DNA of 64,000 bases from Patescibacteria group bacterium UBA5532 (lineage in GTDB: Bacteria; Patescibacteriota; Gracilibacteria; BD1-5; UBA2023). Position numbers and translations under genes: made by a program. Under the pieces are notes generated by a model. That model was not told the origin of the DNA and did not search any database. It saw only the letters and a program-made list of their open reading frames with translations. Shown here piece after piece: positions 1 through 11,381 of the stretch (the first letter of the stretch is position 1; each line of letters begins with the position of its first letter). The stretch covers positions 43,925 through 107,924 of the forward strand of contig DINU01000005.1 of assembly GCA_002426885.1 (NCBI GenBank), given 5' to 3'.

Positions 1-1202
1 AGGAATGTACCAGAATCGGAGTTAGCTTGGATCGGGTTTGGGTCTCCAAGTGTTATAGTTATAGTGCTTGTCGCACAGTAAGGATCATCAGGGTATTCCA
101 GAAGATATCCATTCCCACAGATTTCATACTCGAGTACGAATATTCCTGTAAGTGTGGTTGGTGAAACAATGAGATGTCCAGTATTTGGATCAAAATACGA
201 GTCTGGAAGAGGGTTATCAAAAGTGGTTGCCCCAGTAAAGGCAGGGACAACAACATCCGTTATTGCTGGTGATCATCATCGAGTATCATTTGCAAGAATA
301 TCGATGGCTCAGCCTATATTATTCACAAGTGTTCCTGAATCTGCATTTGCATATACACCGAGTGAATAATCCATGACATCTATAGTAGAAATCGCTGTAC
401 TACAACTCTCTGGATAGAGAATCGAGCAGATTTCATACATAAAAATATATACCCCTAGCGGAGTACCTGCAGGGAGCAAGATTTTTCCCGTTGGATCAAT
501 AGTAGACCCAGGGAGCGGATTATTAATAAATGTATCTCATGTAAATGTGAGCGTAATACCAGAACCAAAAACAGCAGTTTGGTTCAAATAGACATCATTC
601 CATAGAATATCGACCGCTTGAGCGGTGGGAATTGTAGATGTAGCGATAGGTGTCATCACAATATCCAGATTAACAACGGCGAGTATCTGACGAAGTATAG
701 TGTCGGCAAATGCGGTATTCGTCCCCTCATCCAGCTCTACCACTCAAGAGGGTGGAGAAAGTGTAATGGTATTTCTGACAGATCATGCAGGTGATTCTGG
801 ATAAAAACCATAGACCGACAACTGAACCACTCACCCGCTTGGAAAGTTTGGGATAATTCACTCGATCAGTGTATTTGTTGTCGTAGTAAAGGTCGGACAA
901 TCTGTTCATATCGATGTATAGTCACAGTATACTTCCACATCAAGAGCCCCAGAAAAGAGTACATCGGAAAAAGTAGCACCATCTGCACTATCTGGACCAT
1001 TATTAGTGAGATAAATATTATAGACAAAATAACCACTATTAAAGCGGCGATTAGGTCAGTATTTCTCGACGATGAGATCGGCAGAGGCAGCATAAGCGAG
1101 AGAATAAATTCAGAAAAAAGAAAATATCGCAAGTAATGCGACTATTATGCGAAGACATCAGAAAAGAGAAGTCTTCTGAAGAGGGAGGAAAATTGTTCCC
1201 AT
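1..1202 (-). CDS. Secreted DUF11-type surface protein, C-terminus cut by window edge
   Basis: The frame is open from ATG at 1202 to the left edge (400 residues), with UGA read as Gly. Residues about 15-45 form a signal peptide: a basic start, a hydrophobic core ending IYSLAYAASA, then the mature start DLIVEKYG. The first domain has the hallmark DUF11 wording (NIYLTNNGPDSADGATFSD), followed by two or more cadherin-like repeats of about 115 residues that share GT-L-VNN, NPLPGS/NPLPDS, and YEIC motifs. Such proteins are exported and form filamentous or adhesive surface structures. No catalytic motif is seen. It reads away from uvrC on the same strand after a 100-nt gap. The rest of the protein, including any anchor, lies outside the window, so its total length is unknown. 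Confidence 0.75.
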
Positions 1203-1305
1203 AAAGAGGTAATAAAAAAAACATCTCGATTGTATAAAAATAGTATACAAATGCAAGCCCTTCCACATGGTATTTTCTTGACTTTATAGGGATTTTACGA
1301 GGAAA

Positions 1306-3231
1306 TTATATAAGTCCATGATCACGAAGTGTCTCGACTTGACTCTTCGTGCAGACAGAGAGAAGAGATTCTTCAGATAAAGAACGGATTCCATCGATAG
1401 AACCGGCGAGTTTCAGAAGTTTTTTTCGTGTTGCAGGTCAGAATCATGGGAGTTCCTCGAGGAGATTTTTTTTCATAGATTTTGTGCGTGTCTGACGATT
1501 TGCAGTAATGGAAAATCTATGCGCTTCATCACGTGCTTTCTGAAGTACCATCAGCTCAGGAGTGCCCTTCTCAAATATGATAGACTTCGAATCTCACGGA
1601 AGAAATATTTCTTCTTCTCGTTTTGCGAGCGAACAAATTGGCGGAAGTGTATCAAGAGAGTCAAGAAGAAAGGAATTTTGCGTAAAAAAGCCTGATGTTT
1701 CTCATTTTCATAATTCAGAGAATTTTTGTACTCCCATATGTATTCCTTCTATCGCATGAGAGAGCTGTCATTTTCCTCCATCGATGATGAGGAGATTGGG
1801 GAAATTTCAGAGCTCCAGTCACTCAAGTGTACGACGAAATAAAACTTCTTTCAGAGAAGCGAAATCATCGATCTCACCTTTCTGAAGGGTTTTTATATTA
1901 TATTTCTTATAGTCAGAATTCTTGGTTTTTCCATTCTCGATCACGACACGCGATGCGACTGTAAAGTATCCGTGTGTATGAGAAATGTCATAGCACTCGA
2001 ATCGGATCGATCCCGACTTTGGAATCGGATATCCAAGTCGATCCAGAATATGTACCATATGTCAGCGGGTGAGTGTTTTATTTTCAAGTGTTGCGAGTTC
2101 TGACTTATATGCATATTCTCGGAGCTGATTTCGTGTGAAATTCAGAAGCTCGTATCGAGGTCACTGTTTTGGTGCATCGACGGCGACTTTTTTCTCTCGA
2201 AAATATCGCTGTATTGCCTCATCAGATACGATCATCTCGAGTGCGATCGTGTCTGGCATATCGACTTCACTCTCGATATAGTGCGCCGCAAGAAAATCAG
2301 AAAGCAACTCTTCGTGTGTCATATCGAGTCGACTCTCGAGCTCAAAACGTATATTTCCGATAACTCGACTCTCCCGTATTTGTGTGATTCATACGAAAAA
2401 TCGTGAATTTTTCTCATAAAGAACGACAATATCGTGATCGCCTTCTATCTTATCTCGCACGCTCTGATATTCCATAATATTCCGAACTCCCATGAGTATA
2501 TCTTTGAGTTCTTGGGCTCACTCGAAATCCATTTTCTTTGCTCGTTCTTTCATCTGTTCCTCTATCGTACGAATCACATCAGCATATTTCCCTTTCAGAA
2601 AATCACGTGCTTTTTGTATATTTTCGTCATGTTCATGTATATTTTCGTCACGCAAGATACATGGAGCTGGACAGAGTCCGATATAATAATCCATGCACGG
2701 AAGCGTCTTCCCTGCACGATCCGTCACGGTGATCTTCTCTTTCTCTCGGGCGAACTGCACTCGGCAGGCGCGAATCCGGAAAAGACGACGAATATATCGC
2801 ACGATTCCTGAAACATTACTCACATATGGTCAGAAGTATTGTCATCCATCGGAATTCTTTTTTCGTGTCCGTATAAGCTCAGGGATCGGGGTGTTTGTAA
2901 TCTTGATATAAGAGAGATTTTTATCATCTTTCATCAGGATATTATATTTTGGATGGAGGTGTTTTATAAGATTTGTCTCGAGAATCAATGCTTCCACCTC
3001 CGTATTCGTAATAGTAATCTCGATATTTCTGACCTGATCCACCATCTGCTTCTTTGCGGGATTCAGATCTTGTGGTCTGAGAAAGTACGAATTTACGCGC
3101 GATTTCAGATTTTTTGCTTTTCCGACATAGATGACTTTTCATTGTCAGTTCTTCATCTGATAAACTCCCGGACTCTCTGTAAGAGTCGTAAGAATGGGGA
3201 GAAGATGTGCATGTTTTCTGAGGCGTGGCAT
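1306..3231 (-). CDS. uvrC: UvrABC system protein C (excinuclease subunit)
   Basis: 641 aa, close to the usual 600. The N-terminal GIY-YIG nuclease is clear: SPGVYQMKN, then VIYVGKAKNLKSRV, then the QYFGPY block near residue 130. A UVR-like and RNase H-like middle follows, and the C-terminus is a helix-hairpin-helix pair (GPATRKKLLKLAGSIDGI, then SQVETLRDHGLI). UvrC makes both incisions around bulky DNA lesions in nucleotide excision repair, together with UvrA and UvrB in the cytoplasm. UGA replaces Gly in MKNGQGK and in DGGQYFGPY. The ATG at 3231 lies 2 nt after the mutY stop, so the two repair genes form one operon. The gene ends with TAA at 1306. Confidence 0.93.
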
Positions 3232-3233
3232 AG

Positions 3234-4277
3234 TTATTTTTTTTGAAATTCTGAAAAATTATATACTCCACTCTGTATCTGCGCATTTACGACACAATAC
3301 GGATAGGAATCCTGATTATATCACTTCTTATGGACGGGACGGACAGAAACTTCGAGTCCGTAGGAATCGTGAAAAAATGTCTGCACCACGCTTCGTACAT
3401 CGCGCGAAAGGGATGGAGTAAGGATAAATGGTGTATATCCTGAAAGTCATCACGGAAGTATCCCATCAGACAGAGAAAAATCTGGGGATACTCGATATGA
3501 GTCGGAAAAATATACACGATGATCTCTATGAAGAATCACGATAATAAAGGCATCCGGAAGAGGAAACCGAGACGCGATTTTCTGAATATTTTCTTCGGAT
3601 TCCCCTCGTGTTGATGCGAATACTCCATAGGGCATATATATTTCCCACGGAATCTGACTCTTCTGATTCAGATCGACACAGTTTGCCCAGTCCATCAGTG
3701 CTGAGTTTATTGCGAAGGCTGAACGATCAGATCATGAAAAAAGAATTTTCTGAATTTCATCCTTCTCTGATTCACTCAGTCTGATAAATCGACTCCCTGA
3801 GAGTATCCGTGCAAAAACCTTCTCAAGATTCGTATCCCACGCAAGTGTCGGAATATCGTATGCAAAGGCTCGAATCGCCTCACTCGTATACTTTCATATT
3901 CCAGGAAGTTTCTGAAGTTCTCGGGATTCTCGTGGAAAGACTCCACTATATTCCGTGGTAATAATCTGTGCTGTCCGAAGAATATTTCTCGCTCGAGAAT
4001 AGTATCCCATTCCTTTATAATATGGAAAAAAATCCTCATACGACGCCTGGGACAGATCATACACCGTCGGAAAATCGGTCAGAATCCTCTGAAAATATGG
4101 AATCACTCGGACGACTTGTGTCTGCTGAAGAAGTATCTCTGATAGCCAGACACGATACGTACGGTCACTGAGCGATATATGAGCCCCCCGCTCACGCCAC
4201 GGAAGCGTATGTCGCCCATGGAGATCGTACCAGTCGAGAATATATGCGAGTGCCGAAAGAAGTATTTCTTTTTTCAT
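3234..4277 (-). CDS. mutY: A/G-specific adenine glycosylase MutY lacking the Fe-S cysteines
   Basis: 347 aa. MutY removes adenine mispaired with 8-oxoguanine. The catalytic Glu sits in SEILLQQTQV, the helix-hairpin-helix is LQKLPGIGKYTSEAI (the second Gly is UGA), and the catalytic Asp is in LAWDTNLEKVFAR. The region that normally carries the C-x6-C-x2-C-x5-C iron-sulfur cluster reads LMDWANCVDLNQKSQIPWEI, with a single Cys, so the cluster is absent. The C-terminal part (FIIVILHRDHRVYFSD onward) looks like the NUDIX-related 8-oxoG recognition domain. I chose ATG 4277 (MKKEILLSAL); a TTG upstream at 4316 is in frame but less likely. It is co-transcribed with uvrC. Cluster-free MutY proteins are known in some other lineages. 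Confidence 0.88.
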
Positions 4278-4391
4278 AGCTTTGATTATATTCAGTTTTA
4301 TTTTCTCGTCACGCAAGAAGTGAAGATTTTAACTTTTTTTAAAGAGAAAATATATAATACCAATGATATAATCTTTAATCTTTTATTCTTT

Positions 4392-4958
4392 ATGAAAATC
4401 TCTGCTCAATTTACTTCCCTTCTGACTATCTCATTTATGACACTCTTTCTGGCATCATGTGGGACAAATAATACAGAAACAAGTGCATCCACTCCGACAG
4501 TCCAGACAACCTCCACCGAGACAAACACGACGACTGCAAGTGAGGATACGACAACTCCGACGGAGAGTACGACCTCCTCGACCTCAGCTCCAGAAGAAGG
4601 TTCTGAGACTGTATCGGAAGTAAGCACGGTGTCGGAAGATACAATTCCTTCCGAAAATACAGCGTCTGATGTAACAGCCAGTGCAGAGGAAACTTATTCC
4701 CAGGATATGACGTACCGATGACCTCGCTCCTCAACGACCACGAACTTCACGGTCACAGTTGAAGGGGACACGATCGTAAGTGCTTCGGCAAGTATGGTTT
4801 CTTGAAATGGTGAGGATTCTCGCTATCAGTCAAGTTTTGCAAATCAGCTCAGCTCGAAAGTCGTCGGAAAAACACTCGCAGAAGTGGAGAATCTTTCGAC
4901 GATCGGTGGGGCATCCCTCACGACTGACGCATTTAAAGAATTTATCAGTACTATTTAA
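4392..4958 (+). CDS. Lipoprotein with FMN-binding domain
   Basis: 188 aa. The N-terminus is a lipoprotein signal with lipobox LFLASC, followed by about 85 residues of Thr/Ser/Glu-rich low-complexity linker that would span the cell surface. The C-terminal about 85 residues resemble the FMN-binding domain of RnfG/NqrC type: FTVTVEGDTIVSASAS, then the motif GGASLTTDAFKEFI, which fits the (S/G)GA(S/T)xT flavinylation consensus where FMN is attached to Thr. The next gene, 2 nt downstream, is the enzyme that makes this attachment (ApbE), which supports the call. UGA is Gly in YRGPRS and SGNGED. It probably acts in extracytoplasmic electron transfer; the electron donor is not in the window. Confidence 0.72.
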
Positions 4959-4960
4959 TC

Positions 4961-5803
4961 ATGCAAAAACTCACTCTTGAAAGTATCGGCACCCATCTCA
5001 CGATCGAGATCGATACAGAAAAATCCTGTGAAAAAGATTTTCATACGATTACAGAACGACTTTCTCATTTTGAGCAGAAATTTTCTCGATTCCGAGAGGA
5101 TAACTGGCTCCGAGAGCTCAATACGAGCAAGCATGCAATACTCGATGATGATGCTCGGAAAATGCTTTCCTTTGCACTTTCTCTTGCCGAGAAAACACAT
5201 GGATATTTTGATCCGACGATCGGAAAACAGCTCTCACGACTCGGATACGGACGCTCGACAGACGCGCAAGAAAATAATGGAAATTTTCATGATGTAAAAA
5301 TACATGATCATGAAGTCTTTCTTCAGAATGGTGTAGAACTCGAGTTCTGATGAGTCGGAAAGTGATATCTCCTCGATGTGATATCATCCCTGCTCGATCA
5401 TCACGACCGATTTCTGATAAATTTCTGAGGAGACATATATGCGCGATGAGAGTGGAATGTCGGACTCGAAAGCCCCATGAATGCGGATGAAATTATCGGG
5501 ACCCTTCTTCTCCGAGATTCATTTCTCGCGTGCAGTGCAGGTACGAAGCGAAAATGGGGAAATCATCACCACCTGATCGATCCGCACACTGGCGAATCAG
5601 CGCGTGATGTCATCGCGAGTTATATCGAAGGAAATACCGGAATATGTGTCGATAGCTATGCGACGGTGCTGTGTGTCATGCCGTGGGAGCTCGCCATGAA
5701 AACTCTCGAGGAAACCAAAGAAATCGAATGAGTTCTTATACGACATGATGGGACGCTCTTCCGATCCCGAGGATCGCGATCAGAAGTCTTTACGGCTGGG
5801 TAA
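4961..5803 (+). CDS. apbE: FAD:protein FMN transferase (ApbE family)
   Basis: 280 aa. ApbE transfers FMN from FAD to a Thr of target proteins, Mg-dependently. Visible motifs: SIGTHLTIEI at the start, FSRFREDNWLRELN, FDPTIGK, the GGVGKGYLLD block (three of these glycines are UGA), INFGGDIYARG, HHLIDPHTGE and the metal-binding DSYATVLCV. It lies 2 nt behind the FMN-binding lipoprotein, its probable substrate. Oddly it has no signal peptide: the fold begins within the first ten residues, while most bacterial ApbE proteins are exported. The gene ends at TAA 5801-5803. Confidence 0.88.
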
Positions 5804-6071
5804 ATGAACCGAATCCACCCTTATGAACGGAATAAGACTGAATTTTCAGAAGAAATCGAAGATAAAAATGAATCTAGAAGAAACAAGCCGAAGGCTTGTC
5901 ATTCGTGGAAATGCAGGAATCCGCAGGAAAAAAAGGAAAAGCTCGCATCCTCGGGGGGAATAAAATTCAAGAGTGAAGTCAAAAAAAACACCCGCCTTGT
6001 CACTATCTCGCACAAGTGGGAATCTATGTGAATAGGAAACATGGAATCGAATAATCATAGGAAAACGACAC
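5804..6071. other. Intergenic stretch with decayed palindromic repeat
   Basis: Between apbE and alaS there is no convincing gene. A plus-strand frame starts directly after the apbE stop but runs into the terminator and then antisense to alaS, with low-complexity composition. The stretch holds a hairpin (ACAAGCC-gaa-GGCTTGT, 5883-5899) and sequence that looks like a degraded REP-type element (CATTCGTGGAAATGCAGGAA and, near 6013, GTGGGAATCTATGTGAA). Confidence 0.4.
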
Positions 6072-6100
6072 AAAAATGCACCAAATTTGGTGCATTTTTT
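6072..6100. terminator. Bidirectional Rho-independent terminator between apbE and alaS
   Basis: A perfect 9-bp arm palindrome TGCACCAAA/TTTGGTGCA flanked by A and T runs lies between the converging apbE (plus) and alaS (minus) genes, so it can end transcription from both sides. Confidence 0.85.
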
Positions 6101-6115
6101 TATTTCCTCAAAAAA

Positions 6116-8092
6116 TTATTTCTCCAGCACCGCCTTAATTCTGCGAATTCAGGCACTACTCGATTCTTCCTTGATGATTCGGAAATGTCCCATATGTTGA
6201 CTCGTCTCGACATGAGGTCATCCACAAAGTTCACGAGAATAGATAGTACCGTCTGCACCTTTCATCGTGTAGACTTTTACGACATCGGGATATTTTTCCC
6301 AGAAAGATCCCTCGACACCGGATGCTTTCGCATCCTCTTTTTTCATATCTTCGAGAAATACGGTGAATCCGGAATCGATCGCTCTATTTACATAGTCTTC
6401 AATGTGCTGAAGTTGCTCGGGAGTCACTTTCTCAGGATGTGTAAAATCAAATCGAAGTCGCTCAGCCGTGATATTGGAGCCTGCCTGATGAATATGGTCG
6501 CCGAGAACGTGTCGAAGTCCTGCGAGCATCAGATGGCATGCAGAATGAAGCGCTGTCGTCTCATCGGAGTGATCCGCGAGTCCACCTGCGAACTTCCCTG
6601 CAGCCGCAGTCCGCGAGAGATCCGCATGGTTTTTTGCGGATTCATGAAATTCCTGGAGGAAATTATTCATCTCCTGTTCGAGATTCGGATCGAGCTCGAA
6701 GAGTTTTTCCCGAAGGATCTCGACATTCGCGATCTCGTCAAGCTCTGTATGTCACGCATACCGATGTTCGAGGATAATCTCTTCCGTCATCTCGAGTGGA
6801 AATCCATACGTCTCGAAAATCCAGAATGCCTTTTTCCCATCGATCTTATCGCCAGAAACGAGGATCTTCTCGATCTCTCGCTCACCACGCTCAAGTGTCT
6901 TACGAAAACGATCTTCTTCCTCAGCAAATACCGCGAGGATTTCATTTTTCTTTGTCTCAAGATTCTGATACGTATCACCATAATCCCCGATCACACGCTC
7001 TGCGAGCCGACTCGTAAAATATTCTGATACGCCGATGACTCGACCAGCGCGGATCGATCGACGAATGAGCCGACGGACAAAATATCCGGCGTCCACATTT
7101 GATGGAAGTGCGCCATCTGCGATAAGAAATGTCGAGGCACGAAGATGATCCATAATGATACGAAAGGCTCGTGTCTCGATGTAGACGTCCCCATACATTT
7201 TTCATGAAAGTCACTCGAGCTCCTCCTTCAGTGAGTCGAAAATCCCCGTCATAAAAATATCTGGCATATTTTTTATCGCCATTGCCATACGTTCGAGTCC
7301 ACCTCAGAAGTCGATATTTCTCGATTGCAACTCATGAAATCCATCTGATTCCTTCCGATATGCCATAAAGACGTTATTTCCGATCTCGAGAAATCGTCCA
7401 CAATCACAGTTCGGATGACATGGTCTATCACGCCATGGTGAACGCTCGTGAATCCGCTTCTCACCGAGTGGATCAAAATCCCAGAACATCTCAGAGTCAG
7501 GACCTCCAGGTTCGCCCACGGGCATCTTTGCTGGAGCTCATGCACGCGACCACCAGTTCTTTTTATCCTCGTAAAAGAATATGTGCTCCCCCGGTTTCAT
7601 ACCAGTTTCTGAAGCGGTATCAGAAATACGAGCCTCAATCCCGACCGATTCGTATAGCTGTTTCCAGAGCTCAGCTGTGACATCATCGCGAGCGATACCC
7701 GCGTCGATCGATCCATTGTGACAGGTAGTGTACAGATTCTCTGGGTCGATCCCGAGCGTGTGAATACAGAAATCCCACATCCAGTGAACTTGCTCTCATT
7801 TAAAGTAGTCCCCAAGCGACCAGTTCCCGAGCATTTCAAAAAAAGTCGTATGTCGGTTATCGCCGACTTCATTGATATCGACCGCACGAAAGCATTTCTG
7901 AGAGTCTGCGATACGTTTTCCGAGTGGATGCGACTCACCGAGAAGATACGGAAGCATCGGCTGCATCCCGGATCCAGTAAAAAGCGTCGTCGGATCATTT
8001 TCTGGAAGAAGTGACGACGATGGGACGATAATATGTCCCTTCGACTCCATAAACTGAAGGTAACTATTACGAATGGTGGAAGCGAACGACAT
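6116..8092 (-). CDS. alaS: Alanyl-tRNA synthetase, short form without C-Ala domain
   Basis: 658 aa; family members are usually 850-880. It charges tRNA-Ala. The aminoacylation core is complete ([39 protein letters not shown], then [10 protein letters not shown]), followed by the tRNA-recognition helices. The editing domain keeps its zinc ligands: HSACH and the C-x3-H in [17 protein letters not shown], with one Gly encoded by UGA. The protein then stops at RRIKAVLEK with TAA, so the C-terminal dimerisation/tRNA-binding C-Ala domain is missing rather than frameshifted. Transcription ends at the palindromic terminator just downstream. Confidence 0.93.
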
Positions 8093-8233
8093 AGAAAAAA
8101 GGGTAAAAGGATGGGAAAACTTCGATATATCCGAAGACTTTCTTTTTCCCGATTATATAGAAAAAGAAAAAAAAGAAAACCTCCTCTTTACATTTCGTGT
8201 TTTTTTTATACTTTACTTGAAAAAGAATCAAAT

Positions 8234-8797
8234 ATGGCACATGTTTTTATCATTTCTGGATCCGCAGGAGTCGGAAAAAATACACTCTGGGAGCGTGTCG
8301 CTCCGCTCTGTCAGGAAAAAATCCAACGAGTCGTCACGATGACCTCACGTTCGCCACGTCCACAGGAGAAAGATGGCGTTGATTATTATTTTACATCTCC
8401 AGAAATATTCGAGAAAAATATACGTGAAGGAAAAATGATCGAGTACGCGATCGTCCATGGAACATATTATGGCTCGAAATTCGATGCACTCGATCAGGTA
8501 ATCCAGTCTGGAAAAAATCCAGTCTATATCATAGAACCGAAGGGGATGATCACTATAAAACCTATACTCGAAGCAAAATGATATACGGTAAGGACTATTT
8601 TTATTCTCCCACCCTCTGAAGAAGCTCTTATCGAACGTCTGAAATGAAGAGGGACGGAAACAGACGAAGAACACGAGATCCGCAAGCAGACAACACTCGA
8701 AGAGATGGCAAAAAAAGATATATATGATTTTCATATCATAAATGACGACCTTGATGAGGCAACCCAGAAACTTCTCTCGATTCTATGTGAAGACTAA
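8234..8797 (+). CDS. gmk: Guanylate kinase
   Basis: 187 aa, a normal length. It phosphorylates GMP to GDP in nucleotide metabolism. The P-loop is GSAGVGKNTL (an unusual Asn for the common Ser), followed by TSRSPRPQEKDGVDYYF, the GMP-binding EYAIVHGTYYGS, and the lid RLKGRGTET. Two glycines, before YTVRTIFILPPS and in RLKGRGT, are UGA; these are textbook Gly positions and help prove the code. A TATACT -10-like box lies 22 nt upstream of the ATG. Its last bases overlap the next gene. Confidence 0.93.
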
Positions 8798-9519
8798 GTT
8801 ATCATAAGGAACATTGGCTGACAGAATACACTGGAAATAATGCATTGTATCGACACTCTGATATATTTCATTCACTTTTTATACCCCGTATTGTTGATGG
8901 GACATTTGAAGATGTGGAGGAAGGCAATACGCCAGTCTTTGTAGAAGTGATATGAGAAAAAGAGGTACCTCGATCTGGCCTGAAGTGTTTTATCCGCACG
9001 TATTATAATACTATCCCGTGTATAATCCATGATAATCATAATCATGCTCTATACTTCTGGTATGAAGCACTTATAAACGGTATTATTAAGATGGGGACGA
9101 CACTGATACATATCGATGAACATTCTGACCTCTGGGAAAATAAAAATATCCTTCCAGAAAGAGGAGAAAAATCCGGAGACATCTATCTCGAGAATATCTG
9201 GCAATTTACGAATTATGCATGCAATGTAGGAAATTATATTGTCCCCGCACAGAATGCTGGACTCATCGATACGATCGTAAGAATCGAGGGTGAATACGAT
9301 ATAGATGAAGCCCTCTGAATGAAATATCCGACAGAATATATTCTGAATCTCGACATGGATTTCTTCTCGGAAGAGCTTGATTATATCGACTACGAGAAAA
9401 AGAAAGCCTGTATCACACATTTTGCGAAGCATGCCAGACTGATTACCATCGCAACAAGTCCCGGATTTATGGATCAAGCAAAAGCGATCCGAATTATGCG
9501 GGATATTTTTTACTCATAA
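8785..9519 (+). CDS. UPF0489 family protein
   Basis: 244 aa; ATG 8785 lies inside the end of gmk (13-nt overlap) and its second codon is UGA (Gly). The protein shows the UPF0489 pattern: IHIDEHSDLWEN, with Asp/His that look like metal ligands, and YILNLDMDFFSEE. An earlier segment CIIHDNHNHALYFWYEAL fits the family start. The role of this family is not known; a metal-dependent hydrolase-like fold has been suggested from the Asp/His pattern. Its DNA around 8800-9080 is less rich in TCGA words than the neighbours. Its 3' end overlaps the converging permease gene by 10 nt. Confidence 0.6.
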
Positions 9520-10748
9520 TCTGCCCCCCTTTCCCATTTCTGAAAGATTTTTGGTGCAGAAATCAGAAATGCGAGAAAAACGAGGAACATAAGATAGAGG
9601 ATTATGAGGATGGTAAACACGACCGGATCAAGAGGAATAAGCGGAAGCACAATACCAACTTCGACAAATTTTTGGAGCAGAAATATTTTTCAGAAATGAA
9701 GCCCGATCGCAAATACGATGAAGCCTGCAAGAATTCAGGTCCCTCATGCGATCAGGATTTCTCCCATAACAATGAGGAAATTCGTATGGATCGGTACTCC
9801 TGTCATTCGGAAAGTTCGGAAGAGTGGCGAATATTGGCGAAGGATGTCGAAGATGAATAAGCTCATTATGATTGTCAGTACTCCGATATTAATGATCGTA
9901 AATACAGCAAAAAGAAAATGAAGAAGGGTGAGTTTTTCTGAGAGCTGAGCCTGTCGATCAGTATCAAATCGCACCTGATATCCAGAGCCGTATCGCGATC
10001 GAATACCTTCGATATCAGTATCTGCATGGGCATATCAGATAAGTCGAAATGGGCGATCGAGAGACTTTCCGAGACTGGCAAGCGCAGTACGTCCGACTGA
10101 CTCAGGGATGGTAATCCCCATGCTCGGAAAATCCGGTGTAATCGCAGAAATCCTTCCAGAAAATGTATATGGATGGGTCGAATTATAATCGAACACCTTC
10201 GAAGTTCCCAGTGTCAGAGTTATATCATGCGAGGTAATAAGTGCTTCCGGTATTTTCGGAAAGAATTCTGCAGTTCCTGCAATATTCAGATTATAGAAAT
10301 CGAGGAGGAGTCGAGAAAATCAGACAGGAGTGGGACTCGTACATGCTTCTGTACCACAGAAGAGTCGATCAGAAGCAGTAAAAAATGGCACATCTGTCTC
10401 AAGCGCATATCCGAAGGCTTCTACACGAATAATCGCTGGAATATTTACGAGAGAAAATACATACCAGTCAGTGATTGTCTCATCCTTTTCAATCGTATTC
10501 AGTGTTCCCTGATCGATTCCAAACTCATACTCAGAATTCAGAATTGATAAAATACTCGATGAACGGCTGATCTCAAAACGTAGTGGATTTACATTTCCGA
10601 TCGTATAATATTCAGCAGAGTTCAAAATCTGTAAGTAGAGGAATACGAGAAAAAATGACAACACACTCGAGAGAAAGATAGTCGTAATAATAATGCCTGT
10701 TCGGACAATATTATTTCAGAGATGTGACAGGATGAAGCGTAGAATCAT
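9510..10748 (-). CDS. FtsX/MacB-type ABC transporter permease
   Basis: 412 aa. One N-terminal membrane helix (IVRTGIIITTIFLSSVLSFF) is followed by an extracytoplasmic domain of about 230 residues and then three helices near the C-terminus (LHFLFAVFTIINIGVLTIIM, the ILIAGGTGILAGFIVFAIGL block, and VVFTILIILYLMFLVFLAFL). This is the four-helix MacB/FtsX layout used to move or gate molecules at the outer face rather than classic channel import. The ATG at 10748 overlaps the end of the ATPase gene by 38 nt, so the two are translated together. It is the third gene of an operon headed by an 1184-aa surface protein. Confidence 0.82.
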
Positions 10749-11373
10749 AAAGAGAATAGGATTGTGTGGTATGAATCTGAAGCAGTGGATCATGCGAAGC
10801 AGAGACGATTATCACTCATCGAGCACGCTCCGCCTCGAGTAATGTATAGAGTGTATTTCGCATGTCGGTGTGTAGGCTCGATCATGGCTCATCGATAATA
10901 ATACAGTCTGGAGTATGGATCAATCCTGCAATTACAGCCATTCTTTCACGCTGTCCAGTCGAGAGAAATGCCACCTTCTGATCGAGATATTCACCTATAT
11001 CGAGTATATCGACAAGCATTTCCATCCGTTTCATATCGATCGGAAGATGAGAAAGTGTATGCGATAAGAGAATATTTTCTCGAGCAGAAAAGTTCTCGAT
11101 AAAGTGATGATCTGAGAAAATATATCAGAATCGATTCTTTCGAAGTGACCGAAGTTCTGAGAGTCAGAAAGAATATAATGTCTTATGATCGATAGTATAG
11201 ACTCCAGATTGCGCTCGCAAGAGTGTCCCGACAATCCGCAGAAGTGTCGTCTTTCCGCTTCCGCTCGCTCAGTAAAATGCGATCCAGTCTCATGACTGTA
11301 TGTCCAGATGAATATCAGATAATATCGGCTTCTGGGAGTATGTGTACGATATATTCTTGAGGGAAATATGCAT
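10711..11373 (-). CDS. ABC transporter ATP-binding protein (LolD/MacB type)
   Basis: 220 aa. Walker A is GASGSGKTTLL (its first Gly is UGA), the signature-like LSTGQRERMAVIAGL precedes Walker B CIIIDEPGSSL, and the H-loop is VSASHD. Size and order match LolD/MacB ATPases that drive FtsX-type permeases. It sits 8 nt after the large surface-protein gene and overlaps the permease. The switch motif and D-loop look intact, so it should be active. Confidence 0.88.
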
Positions 11374-11381
11374 AGAAATGA

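Noticed and set aside
5804..6031. Small gene directly after apbE
   Set aside because: No stop before it runs through a terminator and antisense alaS; contains a hairpin and repeat-like DNA.
6041..7027. A 328-codon plus-strand frame
   Set aside because: It is antisense to alaS and has no family-like sequence; it is long only because stop codons are rare in that frame.
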